64,000 nt of DNA. Origin: Rhinopomastus cyanomelas (Eukaryota; Chordata; Aves; Bucerotiformes; Rhinopomastidae). Below are positions 1 through 13,058 of the stretch, in pieces. The translations under genes and the position numbers were made by a program. The notes under the pieces were generated by a model. It was not told the origin of the DNA. It saw only the letters and a list, made by a program, of their open reading frames with translations, and ran no database searches. Numbering within the stretch: position 1 is the stretch's first letter; each line of letters starts with the position of its first letter. Where the stretch lies: contig VXBP01010391.1 in NCBI GenBank assembly GCA_013400115.1, positions 1-64,000 on the forward strand, in the 5' to 3' direction.

Positions 1-189
1 GTAAATTTGAATCTGGAGCATCTGTGAGCTGTGAGGACTTTTCTACTGTAAGTTCACTTTTAATCTGTTGAGCACTATGTGCAGTACAGCTTCTGGATAT
101 TTTAGTATGGGGTGGTTTTTTCATTAAAATGTCCATCTTGTGCTCCCTGGGACTGTGGATTGTCCATGTGATCCTTCTCACACTTTTAC

Positions 190-741
190 ACAGAATCACA
201 GAACGTTAGGGATTGGAAGGACCTCAAAAGATCATCCAGTCCAACCCCCCTGCCACAGCAGGATCTCCTAGATCCAGTTGCACAGGAACGTGTCCAGGCG
301 AGTTTTGAACATCTCCAGAGAAGGAGACTCCACAACCCCCCTGGGCAGCCTGTTCCAGTGCTCTGTCACTCTCACCAGGAAGAAGTCCCTTCTCTTATTG
401 ATGTGGAGCCTCCTATGTTCCAGCTCACACCCATTGCCCCTTGTCCTATCATTAGATACAACTGAGAAGAGCCTGGCTCCATCCTCCTGACACCCACCCT
501 TTTCCAACATTAATGAGGTCACCCCTCAGTCTCACTTTTTCCCAGCTCAAGAGACCCAGCTCCCTCAGCCTTTCCTCAGCAGGGAGATGTTCCACTCCCT
601 TCATCATCTCTGTGGCTCTGCGCTGGACTCTCTCCAGCAGTTCTGTGTCCCTCTGGAACTGAGGGTCCCAGAACTGGCCACAATATTCCAGCTGTGGCCT
701 GACCAGTGCAGAGAAGAGGGGGAGAAGAACCTCTCCTTTTT
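190..741 (-). mobile_element. CR1 type 1, 5'-truncated
   Basis: The 3' tail is on the left (ACATTAGGGATTGGAAGG class). The copy runs through the 3' UTR and ORF2 C-terminal codons up to the region coding for VLLPL-SALVRP, about 550 bp. It is one of the longer antisense copies. ORF2 is broken by small indels. Confidence 0.95.
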
Positions 742-2820
742 CTGCATTTATCAAAATGAATACACTTTCTCCCATCTCATCATTTTTTCTGTGACCAGGC
801 ATTTGTAGAATGTCCCTGTCATTTCATTGTCTTTGCTGTCATCAGTACCACATAAATCAATCCCAGCCCCATCTCTGCTAGGCAGTTAGCTGTCATTTTA
901 AAGAGATGCCCACTGAAATTAGAGATGACCACCGAAATGCCTTGGAGCTGGATGTAGTTTCCATTTCCATTTTGTCCTCAGTGATTGCACACGTTAAGAA
1001 ACACCCTGACACAGACCCTGAAGAATGGTATTTAGGTAATTTCACAGGCAGAGCGAAGCAGGCACTAGAGCCCTGCAGCACACAGTGTTTTTCCACTTAA
1101 GCTGTTGAGGGGTAACGTTTGCCTCTTTCAGGAGCATTGTCCTCGTCATTCTTCAGCTAGGAGTGCGTCATCCTCCACTAGGGCCACACATACGTAAAGA
1201 AAAAGGAGAGGGCACGATGGTTTGTTGTTAAATGGTGGATGATCCAAGGCTCTCCAGTTGCATCAGAGAGCGGATACGTCTTCCTAGTGCGGTAGACACG
1301 AGACAGCGTCCTCCTGTGATGATGGGCAAAGTGGTTGTATCCCAAGTGCAGCAGGAAATCCAGCTTCTTGAAGACAAGAGAGGATCTGAGAATTGTTAAA
1401 TCAAAGCAAAAAGCGTGACAGCCTTTCCACGCCAGAAATAACTGACAGCAGGAGCCATAACCCTGGAGAGCTACATCAACAGAGGAGGAAAGTGTGCAGC
1501 AAGAATAACACGAGGAGAAACAATCAGCAAGGAACAACTGTCTGTAATAAAATGGAGAAACAAGTCAGCTGCATCTCAGAGGGAGTAGCCAGACCCAGAA
1601 CAGTGTCAGGGAGAGATCTCGGGCAAACTAAAGAAGTCATAGCCTTGGACGAGCAGGCGTAGCCAGATAAGAGAAAGGATGAAAGGGCACCGAGGATGCT
1701 GTAGAGAGCTAGATAATATCTGAAGTCATTTCTGTCAGCCTGCTGCATGCTTTGTATTGTGCTGGGTGAAGGTTCTGGCAGCAATCAGAGCAGGCGAGAC
1801 CGGTATGATGGAGTGTGTCTATAAAAGTACCCCCAGTAGATGTCTTGGCAAGTGACAAACAGTAATCAAAACAAAGAGGAAGGAATAATATTCCTTCTCC
1901 ACCCCCCCTCCCCGTAAGCAAAATTAACCGCGGCAGCGAGATCCGTTTCTGTCCTTGGCTCTGTAATGCAGTAATTCATTATTTCCCAAACCTTTGTGTA
2001 TATCATTTCCTCTCCATTCTTAACTCGATGCCCCTTCTTCAGAAATGCTTTTTCCTGCTCTCTGTGTTGAGTGATGGGAGGAAGATCTATTTCTACCAGG
2101 CAATAAAGGGAGACCGTGCTCGCCGCCCCTCTTCAGAGGCGGTGTTCTACATTAGGAGATCAGCTGGAAGCGCTCGGCTTCCCTGTATTTTGCAATAACA
2201 GCTCTGACAAAGGAGAACTTCAGAAATTGGGAGCAGTGGCTGGCTCGCCCGTCTGAGCGTAATTCTCTCCGCAAATTCAGAGCGTGGCGTGTTCCGCGGG
2301 AGTGCGGAGGAGCGGGAGGGCTGACTGCAGCCACTGGAATGGCTCTCTGGAAACGGTGTGCTTTTTGCTTCTGCTGCTCAGGCACTGGGAACGATGTTGG
2401 CACAGTAATGACAAGATAAAACAGACAAAAAACCCCCCCAACCCACAGAGCCAGTGGTCTGCCCACTAAAACCAGGATTAGGTGAAGTCCACTCGGTTCA
2501 TGTCTGCAACGACACTGTGACATTCTGCCTCTATGCAGTGACCATGGAAAAGCGAGGTCAGCTTATTGACAGTGAAAGAAATACCAGATAAATACTTACA
2601 AAAAGTAAAATATATTAAGAGAAGTTGTATTTTTAATTATTCACTTAATTATTCAACAGCACAATATGCTACCTAACTAGTTAGAACTCTTGGTCATACC
2701 AGAGCTTTGCAACCCACTCCTTTACTGTGGTGTAAGGGAGAGCTTTTTGTTTCCCCTAATTTAGCTGTCATCCATGAATGCAACTAAGTCTTGGATGTGT
2801 GTTTGTATGATGCTGGTTTA
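742..2820. other. No feature recognised
   Basis: About 2.1 kb of mixed sequence. Short ORFs on both strands show no family resemblance, no paired splice sites and no codon conservation that I can judge. A short C-rich run lies at 1897-1917. Confidence 0.5.
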
Positions 2821-3004
2821 GGGTGGTCAGGCACTGGAATGGGCTTCCCAGGGAGGTGGCCGAGTCCCCATCCTTGGATGTGTTTAAAGATGGCTTGGAT
2901 GAGGTGTTGAGGGATGTGGTTTAGGGGTGAACTTGTCAGGTAGGATAGCTGGTTGGACCTGATGATCCCAGGGGTCTTTTCCAACCAGAGTGACTCTGTG
3001 ATTT
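2821..3004 (+). mobile_element. CR1 type 2, short 3' fragment
   Basis: It starts at GGTGGTCAGGCACTGG in the ORF2 C-terminus, runs to the type-2 tail CCCAGGGGTCTTTTCC and ends near GTGACTCTGTGATT. It is sense to TRHDE. Confidence 0.93.
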
Positions 3005-3798
3005 CATTTTAAAGAACAATTCACTAGATTGGACTTCTTAGTCAAGGTAGAGCAATTGTGAAGAAGAACCTGTTGTGGTCCAGGACTCTCTCCTTGTTCA
3101 CCATTAAGTAACCGTGGCAAGCAAGAGCTTCAAAAGGCTGGAGGATGTGATCAAAGGAGAAATGGCAACAGTGGCTCAAGAGCCTGCGCCCTTCCATCAT
3201 TTCTCTTACTTCTTTGCTCAACAGGGTGTTGAAGGAACAGAACAGTGTGGGTGCATCTCGTATGTTTCCATGGCTGGAAATAAAGAGGTGATAAAGACGG
3301 GTGTACGTGGAGGCACCAGCCTTGTGCAGCAGAGCTCTTGAGATGCACTTGCCTTTTCTGCCCCTCTGGCTTGATGTTTTTCAGCAAAGGGCAAAGCAGA
3401 AAGTACCTTTATAAATGTTAATAGGTAGCTCCTGGTTTTTCCTGGTGGAGTTCAAAAAACAACTGTGACCAAGTGAAGGCAAGGGATGACTTTTGCTGGC
3501 AAGCGTGCTAGTTCAGATTGGAAAAACAGGAGCAGCGACTACAAATGTTAAAGTAACTTAGAAACAGACAATATGCTGGGGGCAATGAAGCAGAATAAAA
3601 GGAGAAAAACAAACTTTACATAAAAACGTGATCAATATTGTGTTCAAAATGTGGTTCTGCAGGCCTGCAGGACCTCTGTTCAGGAGGGAACTCTCTGGAA
3701 CAACCTCTGCTGTGCTGCTTTGTTGTTGTTGATTTGAAAGTTATGTGTAAGTGCTAGAGAATTTCAAAGGCTTAAAAGAGGTATTAATTATATTTATT

Positions 3799-4204
3799 GC
3801 CTGGAGAATAAATCTGATGAAGAGAAATTGAGAGAATTAGGGCTGTTTAGTTGGAGGAGGAGGAGGCTGAGGGGAGATCTCATTGCTCTCTACCCCTATC
3901 TGAAAGGACATTGTAGAGATGTTGGTGCTGATCTCTTCTCACAGGTCATTAGTGACAGAAGCAGAGGGAAGGGCTTCAAGCTCCAACTGGGGAGTTTTAG
4001 ATTGGACATGAGGAAGAAATTCTTCACAGAGAGAGTGGTCAGTCCCTGGACTGGGCTTCTCAGGGTGGTGGTTGAGTCCCCATCCCTGGATGTGTTTAAA
4101 TGTCACTTAGTTGGGGGATGTGGTTTAGGAGTGAACCTGTAGAGTTGGGTTGATGGTTGAAGATTCCAAGGGTCTTTTCCAACCTGAATGATTCTGTGAT
4201 TCTA
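3799..4204 (+). mobile_element. CR1 type 2, about 406 bp
   Basis: It begins GCCTGGAGAATAAATCTGAT and ends at GATTCTGTGATTCTA. It encodes a degraded ORF2 C-terminus (RLRGDLIALY, RFRLDMRKKFFTERVV-like). The 5' end matches those of three other type-2 copies in the window. Confidence 0.95.
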
Positions 4205-4486
4205 AAAGAGAGAAAGTGGAATGTCAGGTTTAATTACAGCTAATTGCAAATCAGTCTTAGGCAAATGGATTGGGGTTTTTATATGGAATGTATCAAACTG
4301 AAAAACAAAGGCTTCTGTGAGTCTTTGTTTTATTATGGTGTAATGCTCTAGGTCAAGAAACCCAAATCAAACCACAGTGCTGGGCCATCTCACTGCAGAA
4401 CACATTGGCTGGACTAATAGACAGCTGTAAGAGCACACCGATCCCTGCGGTAGTCATCAGTGGTTGTCATCACAGATTATCTTAGA

Positions 4487-4547
4487 CTCATTAGGGATTG
4501 GAAGGGACCTCGGAAGATCACCCAGTCCAATCCCCCTGCCACAGCAT
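4487..4547 (-). mobile_element. CR1 type 1 tail fragment
   Basis: About 60 bp of 3' terminal sequence, from CATTAGGGATTGG to CTGCCACAGCA. Confidence 0.88.
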
Positions 4548-5641
4548 TCTGAGTTTTATTGGTGTACAGTGTGCTTCTGAGTTCTCTGTGGGACTGGCTG
4601 GTGAGGTGATGATGCTCTTTCTCTTTGAAAGAACTACACAAACACCTCTTACCAGAGGGAGAATCTTCGTCCGTTACTCCTAATGGAAAAACTGAGTTTG
4701 AGGAGCCAGTTTTACTATTGGAAGAGATTCTTAGTGGAGTGGATTTAAAACCTCACTACTTACTGAAATTATGATGACAGCCCCTCTGTGTAAATATCAA
4801 CCTCCTGTGTTTGTCCATCCTTGAAGATTTCCTCATACAAACAGTTAATAAAAGCCCAGAATGTGCTTTTGTCCTTGCCAGTGGTGCCAGAACAGGTAAG
4901 AGAGATTGTAGTGTTGAGGCTAAACAGAACTGCTGCTCTACACACAGTCCCAATAGCACTTTGTCTGGGCAGCTGATACCTTTTATTATACAAGGAAAAG
5001 GATGTGACAGTATCCACCTGAAGAACATGATTAGTTATGGTCATTTACCCCAGAATTTTGTTCTTTGTGTCATGTTCCCAAAATCTGCAAGTGAATTTAT
5101 GTGTAAGGCAAACATTTTGCGGCGGCTCTTCGTGGTGTTATCCAGCCCTAGAACAGCTGTGTTTGTCAGAAGTGGAAATGATTATGATTTCCCAGTGAAA
5201 AGTTCTCCTTGAATATAATGTTGCTTTTTCAGTGGTGTTTTGGCATCAGATAAATGGCTTCAAAACCCATAAAAACAACATCAGATGCCTTTATGCATCT
5301 TTGATGATTTAGCCCAGTACATTACAGCTTTATGGGTATATTTGCTGATTTTATAAAGATTGGATCATCCACTCAGTAAGTACCTTTAAAAAGAGAGTAT
5401 GTTTAATCTGCTTATAGAAATACATCCTGGTTTTATTGCTCATTATCAACAGTAAGCTAACTTATGGGTTTGCATCACTTGAGGAGCAAATATCAATTGG
5501 AAATTCCGTGTTAATTTCAGAAGTGAAGACAGTAAATGGTTTTTAAAACCATTTTTACTTGTCTTTATAGTTAAAGTAAGGATAGACTTTTTGGGGCTCC
5601 TTCTTATGAATGTAGTTCTTTACTTTTTAACAGTTTATTAC
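4548..5641. other. No feature recognised
   Basis: An open stretch of 133 codons on the + strand (4811-5212) stands out for length. Its translation shows no motif or splice context that I recognise, and I treat it as chance. Confidence 0.45.
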
Positions 5642-5952
5642 CACAGAATCACCACAGAACATTAGGGATTGGAAGGGACCTTGAAAGATCATCTAGTCCT
5701 GTCCACCTGCCACAGCAGGATCACCTAGATCAAGTTGCACAAGAACACATCCAGGCGGGTTTTAAAGGTCTCCAGAGAAGGAGACTCCACTATAACCCCC
5801 TGGGAAGACCTTTCCAGTGCTCTGTCGCACTCAACATCAAGAAGTTCCTTCTGATATTGATGTGGAACCTCCTATGTTCTAGCTTACACCCATTGCCCCT
5901 TGTCCTATCATTAGATGACACTGAGTAGAGCCTGGCTCCAACATCCTGACAT
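5642..5952 (-). mobile_element. CR1 type 1, 5'-truncated
   Basis: About 310 bp from the tail to the CTGGCTCCA-x-CATCCTGACA region of the ORF2 end. A few small indels. Confidence 0.94.
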
Positions 5953-6963
5953 ATGATATTTTGGATAGAGACAGCTGAAGGGTTCCCGAGAAGGCTTTGC
6001 CATCACCTCTGCTCTTAGAGCTGGACTGAAGGTCTTTAGCAGAGGTCTCAGTCCTGCTGACAGTGCTGTGTTGTAAGGAATGGCATGAACAGGACACTGT
6101 AGTTGCACTGCTGTCAGGTTAAGACCACCTGTAGTGGAAGATGTGTCGGATAACAAAGGTAGGAAAGGAATACACCTTCTCAAAGGGAGCTGAGGAACAG
6201 TTGGACTTCTCTTGTGGTGAAAGGAATAAAATCAAGAGTGCGTACAGGGAACATGTTTGCTCCAGGAAATGCAGTTTAGGTGCCGCACCTGGATTTGGAA
6301 GCCATTACCCCACTTGTAGTAGCTCTTGCATAACTAAGAGATGCCTGCTGATGTGCTTAAGGTCACACCAGCTGCTCGGCAGGCATTGCAGCCAGACCGT
6401 TCTGGTCTTGTGGCTCTCTTTGACACGCGGAGAGCAACCGCGGAGAGCAACAGCTCAGCTCATTCAGCGTGCGGTAGGTAGCGTAGCGCCGCGGCTCGGT
6501 CTACCCCATTCCTAAGTCAATCATTTATACCCACCTACATCTGTCTGTGCCTCCATTTGAGGAAGGTCTGCAGATGTGACTTAGAAGTTTTTTTGGTGTT
6601 AAATTTCTCCAGGATTCAGCTGATTAATTTTATTTTTTTGTTAATTTTATATTCTTTTTTTTTTCAAATGTCACATTTTTTGCTACTCGCTTGATGTACA
6701 CTGTTCATTCGTTTTAATTCATGCTGTGTTTTTCAGAATGAGCTAAATTTTATGGGGCTTCCCACTGTGGTTGCTCAGTATCAACAAAGAATTATTGTTT
6801 GGGAAAACGTGACTTGGATGCTGCTTGTTGGCTAGTGCTCACATCACAAAAATAATGTGCAAATTCTTTGTGTGAGGGCTGGGTTAATGCGGTCTTCTAG
6901 TATCTGAAGTGAACTTAGAGCCGCAGAACTGTCTAGGATTTTGAGAAATACACAATAATGTTT
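5953..6963. other. No gene recognised
   Basis: It contains a T-rich run around 6629-6664. A locally GC-richer patch lies at 6420-6510. A 124-codon + strand ORF (6141-6515) has no recognisable product. Confidence 0.45.
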
Positions 6964-7430
6964 GAATCACAGAGTCACAGGACATTAGGGATTGGAAGGG
7001 GGCTTGAAAGATCATCNATTGGAAGGGGGCTAGAAAGATCATCCAGTCCAATCCCCCTGCCACAGCAGGATCATCTAGGCCAAGTCGCACAGGAACACAT
7101 CCAGGCGGGTCTCAAACCTCTCCAGACTTCACAACCCCCTGGGCAGCCCCTTCCAGTGCTCTGTCACCCTCACCATGAAGAAGTTCCTTCTCATATTGAT
7201 GTGGAACCTCCAATGTTCCAGCTCACACCCATTGCCCCTTGTCCTATCACTAGATGCCACTGAGCAGAGCCTGGCTCCATCCTCCTGACACCCACCCTTC
7301 ACATATTGATCAACATTAATGAGGTCACCTCTCAGTCTATTCTTCTCCAAGCTCAAGAGACCCAGCTCCCTTAAAGGAGGCGCTCCATCTCCTTCATCAT
7401 CCTCGTTCCTTCTGTGCTCTGCCCTCTCTG
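6964..7430 (-). mobile_element. CR1 type 1 interrupted by an assembly N
   Basis: The tail is on the left, with the first 26 bp after the join repeating the 26 bp before it. The body continues to the CTCCTTCATCATC region. The region around 7370-7385 has lost some ORF2 sequence relative to other copies. Confidence 0.93.
7017..7017. other. Single N, probable assembly join
   Basis: The N is flanked by near-identical 26-mers at 6991-7016 and 7018-7043 (one mismatch), inside a CR1 tail. Confidence 0.85.
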
Positions 7431-8223
7431 TATCATGAATGAAGAGAAGCCCCTTTAGGGTGAAATTCATTTTGGATATATATCCTTGGATGAGATGAGT
7501 CGGGACGGGCCGAAGCGTTCGCTTGCCTCTGAAGGGAGTCCAGGCAGCTGGCTTGGCTGTGCACAACCAAGTAAGCATCAGTTAGCTACAATGCAGACAT
7601 CTGCATCCAGAGAAATCTCCATCCTGTGGTTAAAACAAAACCAACAAAAGACACCAGAGCACAACTGAAAAGAAAGAAGAGTTTGATGTTCTAGTCAAAG
7701 AAAGGACAGGGTTTAGTGGGAAATAGGATGGAAGAGCAATGCTTTTCTGGGTCAGTCTCTTCTGCTCTCTTTTGATTCCCTCAGTCCAACTCATTTACAA
7801 AGCGACGGGCGGTTTCACCCTCACAAAAGTGAGCTGTAGTTCATGATTCCTGTTTTGTATCGATGACATTTTTCACTCATGAGCGCTTCTTAGCATCCTG
7901 ACCTCGTTTTTGGTCCTGAAAAGAATCATGTGGAATGAGCGTGCAGCTCGTTTGTGTCTCTTCACTCGCGGCCCCTTGCCCTTGCCTCCTAGCTTCTGCA
8001 TAACGCCATGTGCTGCTTTGCTGATTTTTGTATTGTTCTCTCCACTGCACCTGCTTCAGCAGTTCGTTATTTCAAGGGCTTTTCCTTGCTCCCTGCTCTG
8101 CACAGAACTTGCACCTCCAGCTCGCAGGCACTCTGCTCCCTCTTTAGGACCCTCTCTTCAGTACCCACCTTTGCTCGTTTTTTATATCAAGGTTTGACTA
8201 TGTAGAGGAAGGTGGGATATGAT

Positions 8224-8289
8224 CAGAGAATCTCAGAACGTTAGGGATTGGAAGGGACCTTGAAGGATCATCCAGTCCAACCCCCCTGC
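8224..8289 (-). mobile_element. CR1 type 1 tail fragment
   Basis: 66 bp from AGAATCTCAGAACGTTAGGG to CCCCCCTGCT. Confidence 0.88.
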
Positions 8290-8811
8290 TGTTTGACTCT
8301 ATATAGATAAAAGAATGGTGTCACACCAGTTTTACATCTCCACGACTCAGAAATCCTTGTGACCTACTTACTAGTGTGGAACCTTTTTAACAGAGAGGAG
8401 AATCAGTCTCTTCATGGCCTTTTTAACAATGCAAATGATTTCATCTCGCCTCGTTTGAGATGGCTGCGGTGCACATACCAGCTAGTCACCCAGGGCTGCT
8501 TTTGGGGAGAATTACAAGAGAGGCCTGCTTTTAGTGTACAATCTCTCAATCTCTTTTGAGGTCTACTTCAGGGAGACCTAAAGGTGCACCCAGAAGTGAC
8601 TGGTGCTGTCTGTTGACCGTAAAGGAAGTCTAGAATGGAAGTAATTGAAGATGCAGATGCTACAGATAACTGCTTTGAGTTGGATGTGTCTCCATCTGTG
8701 TAACTACTGTGTCGTGTGCAGAAGTCATATTTTTGTGGGTTTCCTGTTAAAGATGATTTCATTTGGTAGTTTATTTTGTATAAGATATGAGGACAGGACT
8801 TTTATTTGAGG

Positions 8812-9228
8812 GCCTGGAGAACAAAACTTAAGAGGAAAGATTGAAAGAGCTGGGGCACTTTGGTTTGAAGAAGAGGAGGTGAGAGGAGACCTCATCACTC
8901 TCTACAAGTATCTGAAAGGATGTTGTAGAGAGGTTGGTGCTGGTCTCTTCTCACAAGCAATTAGTGATAGAACAGGAGGGAATGGGTTCAAGTTACAACA
9001 GGGCAGGTTTAGACTTGACATTAGGAAGAATTCATTCACAGAAAGGGTGGTCAGGCACTGGACTGGGCTTCCCAGGGAGGTGGTTGAGTTGCCATCCCTG
9101 GATGTATTTAAAGATGGTTTGGATGAGGTGTTGAGGGATGTGTTTTAGGAGTGAATTTATAAGGGAGGGTGGATGGTTGGACTCAATGATCCCAGGGGTC
9201 TTTTCCAACCAGAGTGATTCTCTGATTC
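8812..9228 (+). mobile_element. CR1 type 2, about 417 bp
   Basis: It begins GCCTGGAGAACAAA and ends at GATTCTCTGATTCGG. It keeps an 89-codon open stretch of ORF2 C-terminus (RGDLITLYKYLKG, RHWTGLPREVVELPSLDVF). Confidence 0.95.
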
Positions 9229-9657
9229 GGTGTGATTTAGAGATTGAGATATGATAAACTTGGACCATTAAATGTCAGAGAATGCAAATGATGACAGTAA
9301 ACGTGACCTGTAGTGGTGCCACAGGTTTAACAAATATAGGAATGGGTGTTTAAAAGTTAGTTTCATTTAGTCTGATATTGAAGTTGCAGTCACATTATTT
9401 TATCTTGAGGTGGAGGGAATTAGTCAACTAATTCTCTGCATTTCTTACATTACAAAGACAAGTTCAGCTCATGTATAAAGGAATTTTACTCCTCATGTTA
9501 GTTCTGCGTGATCTGTACCATGGCTCTGCAGGCAAAGAAAGAGTGTAAAAGTCTAGGACTTCAGCCAGTGCTGGCTAATTGCCCACGAGCATGTCTTTTC
9601 CCAGAAGCACTGTGTGTAGGCATTTGATTTCCGTGGAGTAGCCAACATGTTTTACCA

Positions 9658-9975
9658 CCACAGAACCACAGAATCGTTAAGTTGGAAGACACCTGTCAGA
9701 TCCTCAAGTCCAGCTTCCAACCCGACACCTCCATGACCACTAGACCGTATCCCATAGTGCTGCATCTACTCTCCTTGCGAGCACCTTCACGGATGGCGAC
9801 TCTACCACTTTCCTGGGCAGCCTATTCCAATGATTAACTACTCTTTCACCAGGGAAATGTTTTCCTAATTTACAATCCAAACTTCCCCTGATGCAACTTG
9901 TGGCCATTTCCTCTTGTCCTGTCATCAGTTATTTGGGAGAATAGGCCAACACCAGCCTCCCTACGACACCCTTTT
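9658..9975 (-). mobile_element. CR1 type 3 (older)
   Basis: The tail reads AATCGTTAAGTTGGAAGACA, followed by the ORF2 end read in antisense (VVNHWNRLPRKVVESPS-like). It is more diverged than type 1 or 2. Confidence 0.88.
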
Positions 9976-11336
9976 GGGCAGCTGTAAAGGGCAGTGAGAT
10001 CTCTTCTCAGCAGGAACACAGGGAAGTGTTTTGAATAGGCAAGGACTGCTTTCCACCAGAACTGTTAATCCAGTATGTCTTGCCTCTTGACAAGGTACTG
10101 AGTCATCTGCTGCCTGGAGGAAAGCACTTAAATCACCAGTAAATAGCCATTCTGCCCTGCAGGAGAGCCAGGTTCACTTCTCAAGACTCCATATCTCATT
10201 CCCTGGTTGGACAGATGTTGGCAGAGCAGAAGTGGCCCTGAGAGTGAAATGGGGAGCAGATCGGTTGCATGTTAGGGCATTCAGATGATGATGCTGACAG
10301 GTTCCAGAGGGCATCCTTTGCAGCAAGAGAGATTTGTGATTTAGGGTTTCTCTGTAGGTTTAGGTCCAGATCAGAGAAGCTTTCAGAAAGTACAGAAAGA
10401 CAGGTCTTCGGGACTCCTTGTTGTGTGCTGGGTGGATAGGCAGTGTTAAGTACAAGCCCTGGGCCATGTGGGTGACCCCAGGGGTAGGTCTTCTGTTACT
10501 CCTGTAACTAAGCTTGCTGCACATACCTTCTGCACCTGCTAGGACCCTGGTGTTAGGGTCATCTTTCAAGGTCCCAGTTTTAGAAAGCCCCTCTTCCACG
10601 TGCCAGTTACTGAGCGTACCTCTCCTGTGTGTCTTGCCTGCAGACCTGTTTGTCTTCACCTCCAGAGTGCCAGTGTCTGCTGCCTTTCCTTGTCCTTCCC
10701 AGAGCTGTGACTGTATTGATTGCTTCTGCTCTTCTAATGAATGTCTCCCTGCTCCCTGTGCTGTCTGCTCTCAAACTTCTAGAAATGAGTGGTTTCCTCA
10801 CTTCTTTCCATTCTTTTCCCCTCCACACCAAGGGCTGCATTTGTTTCTCCTCTCTTCTCCCAAAGACAGTTCTTTCCTCTTGAGGTTGCCTGGTTTTCTG
10901 TTTTCCTCTTTATCTCTAGAATCCCTCCCATTCCTCAAAGAAATCAAGACTGTGTTTGCTTTCCCCATGTGGGGAAGATGTCAGATCTGTGATAAGGGTA
11001 TTGTTCTGGAAGCTGTAAGTAGGACTTCTGGGTGTCCTGAAGGAAAGTAGTCGTGAAAAGGGATTGATCCTGAGAGAATAGTCCTGCCTTTGTGCTCGTC
11101 AGTCTTTGCTTGCTTTTTATTGTGTTTGCTGTGTAAAGGTCAGCCTAGTTGCCTCCAGGGTGAGGCTACATCTTATCTGTGAGAGGAATTGTGTAAATTA
11201 TGTGTATCTGGCAGTGCTTGGTCCATGGATAGAAAAAGCCCCTGTGGGCGAGATCATACCAAGGTATTTGCTGGCTTACATCTGGCAGAAGTCAGTAGAG
11301 TTGAGGTGCCTCTATGGATGAGTGCTCTGTTACCAG
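9976..11336. other. No feature recognised
   Basis: A 178-codon + strand ORF (10514-11050) is T/C-rich and low in information. I see no family motif and no splice signals placing it in TRHDE. Confidence 0.45.
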
Positions 11337-11716
11337 GTGAGGTGCTTGGAGAAGAGGAGACTGAGGGGTGACCTCATCAATGTTGATCAATATGTGAAAG
11401 GCAGGTGTCAGGAGGATGGAGCCAGGCTCTGCTCAGTGGCATCTAGTGATAGGACAAGGGGCAATGGGTGTGAGCTGGAACAGAGGAGGTTCCATATGAA
11501 TATGAGAAGGAACTTCTTCATGGTGAGGATGACAGAGCACTGGAAAGGGCTGCCCAGGGGAGTTGTGGAGTCTCCTTCTCTGGAGACATTTCAAACCCAC
11601 CTGGATGTGTTCCTGTGTGACTTGGTCTAGGTGATCCTGCTGTTGCAGAGGGATTGGACTGGATGATCTTTCAAAGTCCCTTCCAATCCCTGATGTTCTG
11701 TGATTCTCTGCTACTG
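11337..11716 (+). mobile_element. CR1 type 1, 5'-truncated
   Basis: It is open for about 100 codons (RLRGDLINVDQYVKG to VFLCDLV) and ends with the tail and GTTCTGTGATTCT. It is a relatively young copy and abuts the 458-bp duplication. Confidence 0.95.
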
Positions 11717-12629
11717 ACAAGCGAGGAGGAAAATGAGTGGAAAAATGTCTGCATTAAGGATTTATTCACATCTCTTTTCTATATTTTTCATTCTGCTACA
11801 GATGTTTTGGGTTGTCTTGATTAAGTTACTTACAAGATAAGTAGGATTTATCCATTTATTAGATTCTTTTCAAATCTCAGTTTATCTGCTTAGCAGATTT
11901 ATCTCCTGTTTATCAGCTTAAACATCTCTAAGAACTTTGCTCAGTTTGTTCTGGTAAAATAAGGGTGATAATGCTTCCTGACCCGTGGTCGTGTCTGCTC
12001 AGGTAATAATCTGTTCGATGGGGATTTTTTCTATGCCACAAACACCACTGGTCTCCCAGTTCTATTAAGCACCACCATGAAAACATAGCACAGCATTAAT
12101 AATGCAAACACCATCTTTTGGTTCATCTGCTGTTCAGTTCTTACAAGCAACCACAAACACCTCAATTCATNACTGACAAGCGAGGAGGAAAATGAGTGGA
12201 AAAATGTCTGCATTAAGGATTTATTCAGATCTCTTTTCTATATTTTTCATTCTGCTACAGATGTTTTGGGTTGTCTTGATTAAGTTACTTACAAGATAAG
12301 TAGGATTTATCTATTTATTAGATTCTTTTCAAATCTGAGTTTATCTGCTTAGCAGACTTATCTCCTGTTTATCAGCTTAAACATCTCTAAGATCTTTGCT
12401 CAGTTTGTTCTGGTAAAATAAGGGTGATAATGCTTCCTGACCCGTGGTCGTGTCTGCTCAGGTAATAATCTGTTCGATGGGGATTTTTTCTATGCCACAA
12501 ACACCACTGGTCTCCCAGTTCTATTAAGCACCACCATGAAAACATAGCACAGCATTAATAATGCAAACACCATCTTTTGGTTCATCTGCTGTTCAGTTCT
12601 TACAAGCAACCACAAACACCTCAATTCAT
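11713..12629 (+). repeat. 458-bp direct duplication around a single N
   Basis: 11713-12170 and 12172-12629 have the same length and read almost identically. I count about five substitutions and no indels. They are separated only by the N at 12171. Uncollapsed overlap of two contig ends, or of two haplotypes, is more likely than a true tandem duplication. Confidence 0.93.
12171..12171. other. Single N, probable assembly join
   Basis: It lies exactly between the two 458-bp copies. Confidence 0.9.
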
Positions 12630-13058
12630 TGTTCTTTCTTCAGTTATTTTGCTGACTGTATTGTTTGTTGTTGCTGTCTCTGTGAAGAACTTCAGTTTTC
12701 CTACAATTCACTAATAATTTATTAATCTCGTTGATTTATATGATTCTTCAAAAGGCAGTTATTACAGACGATCTCCTCAGTACCTCAAAAACAGTCACTA
12801 CAGAGAAAATCAGTGGACCTTGTGTAAAATACTGTGATACTGTGATACTGTAAATGGTCTAAATATAGGACAACTGTTGAATTCCAAAGCAAGTCTGGAT
12901 TTTAATCAAGCAGGAAAATACATAAGATCTTGTTCTGAAAGCTGGATGAGTTCAAAAGGTGAACATTTTGATTGGGAGAGTGAATGTTAGGTGTGACACA
13001 TTATCTAGCACTATGAAAACTTGCCTGTTCTTGTCTTCCTAAAACAGATGCTCTTACA

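Noticed and set aside
4811..5212. 133-codon + strand ORF
   Set aside because: No motif, no splice context fitting TRHDE, no repeat homology recognised.
10514..11050. 178-codon + strand ORF
   Set aside because: Serine, leucine and phenylalanine come from T/C-rich DNA. Overlapping open frames on the same stretch also argue for composition rather than coding.
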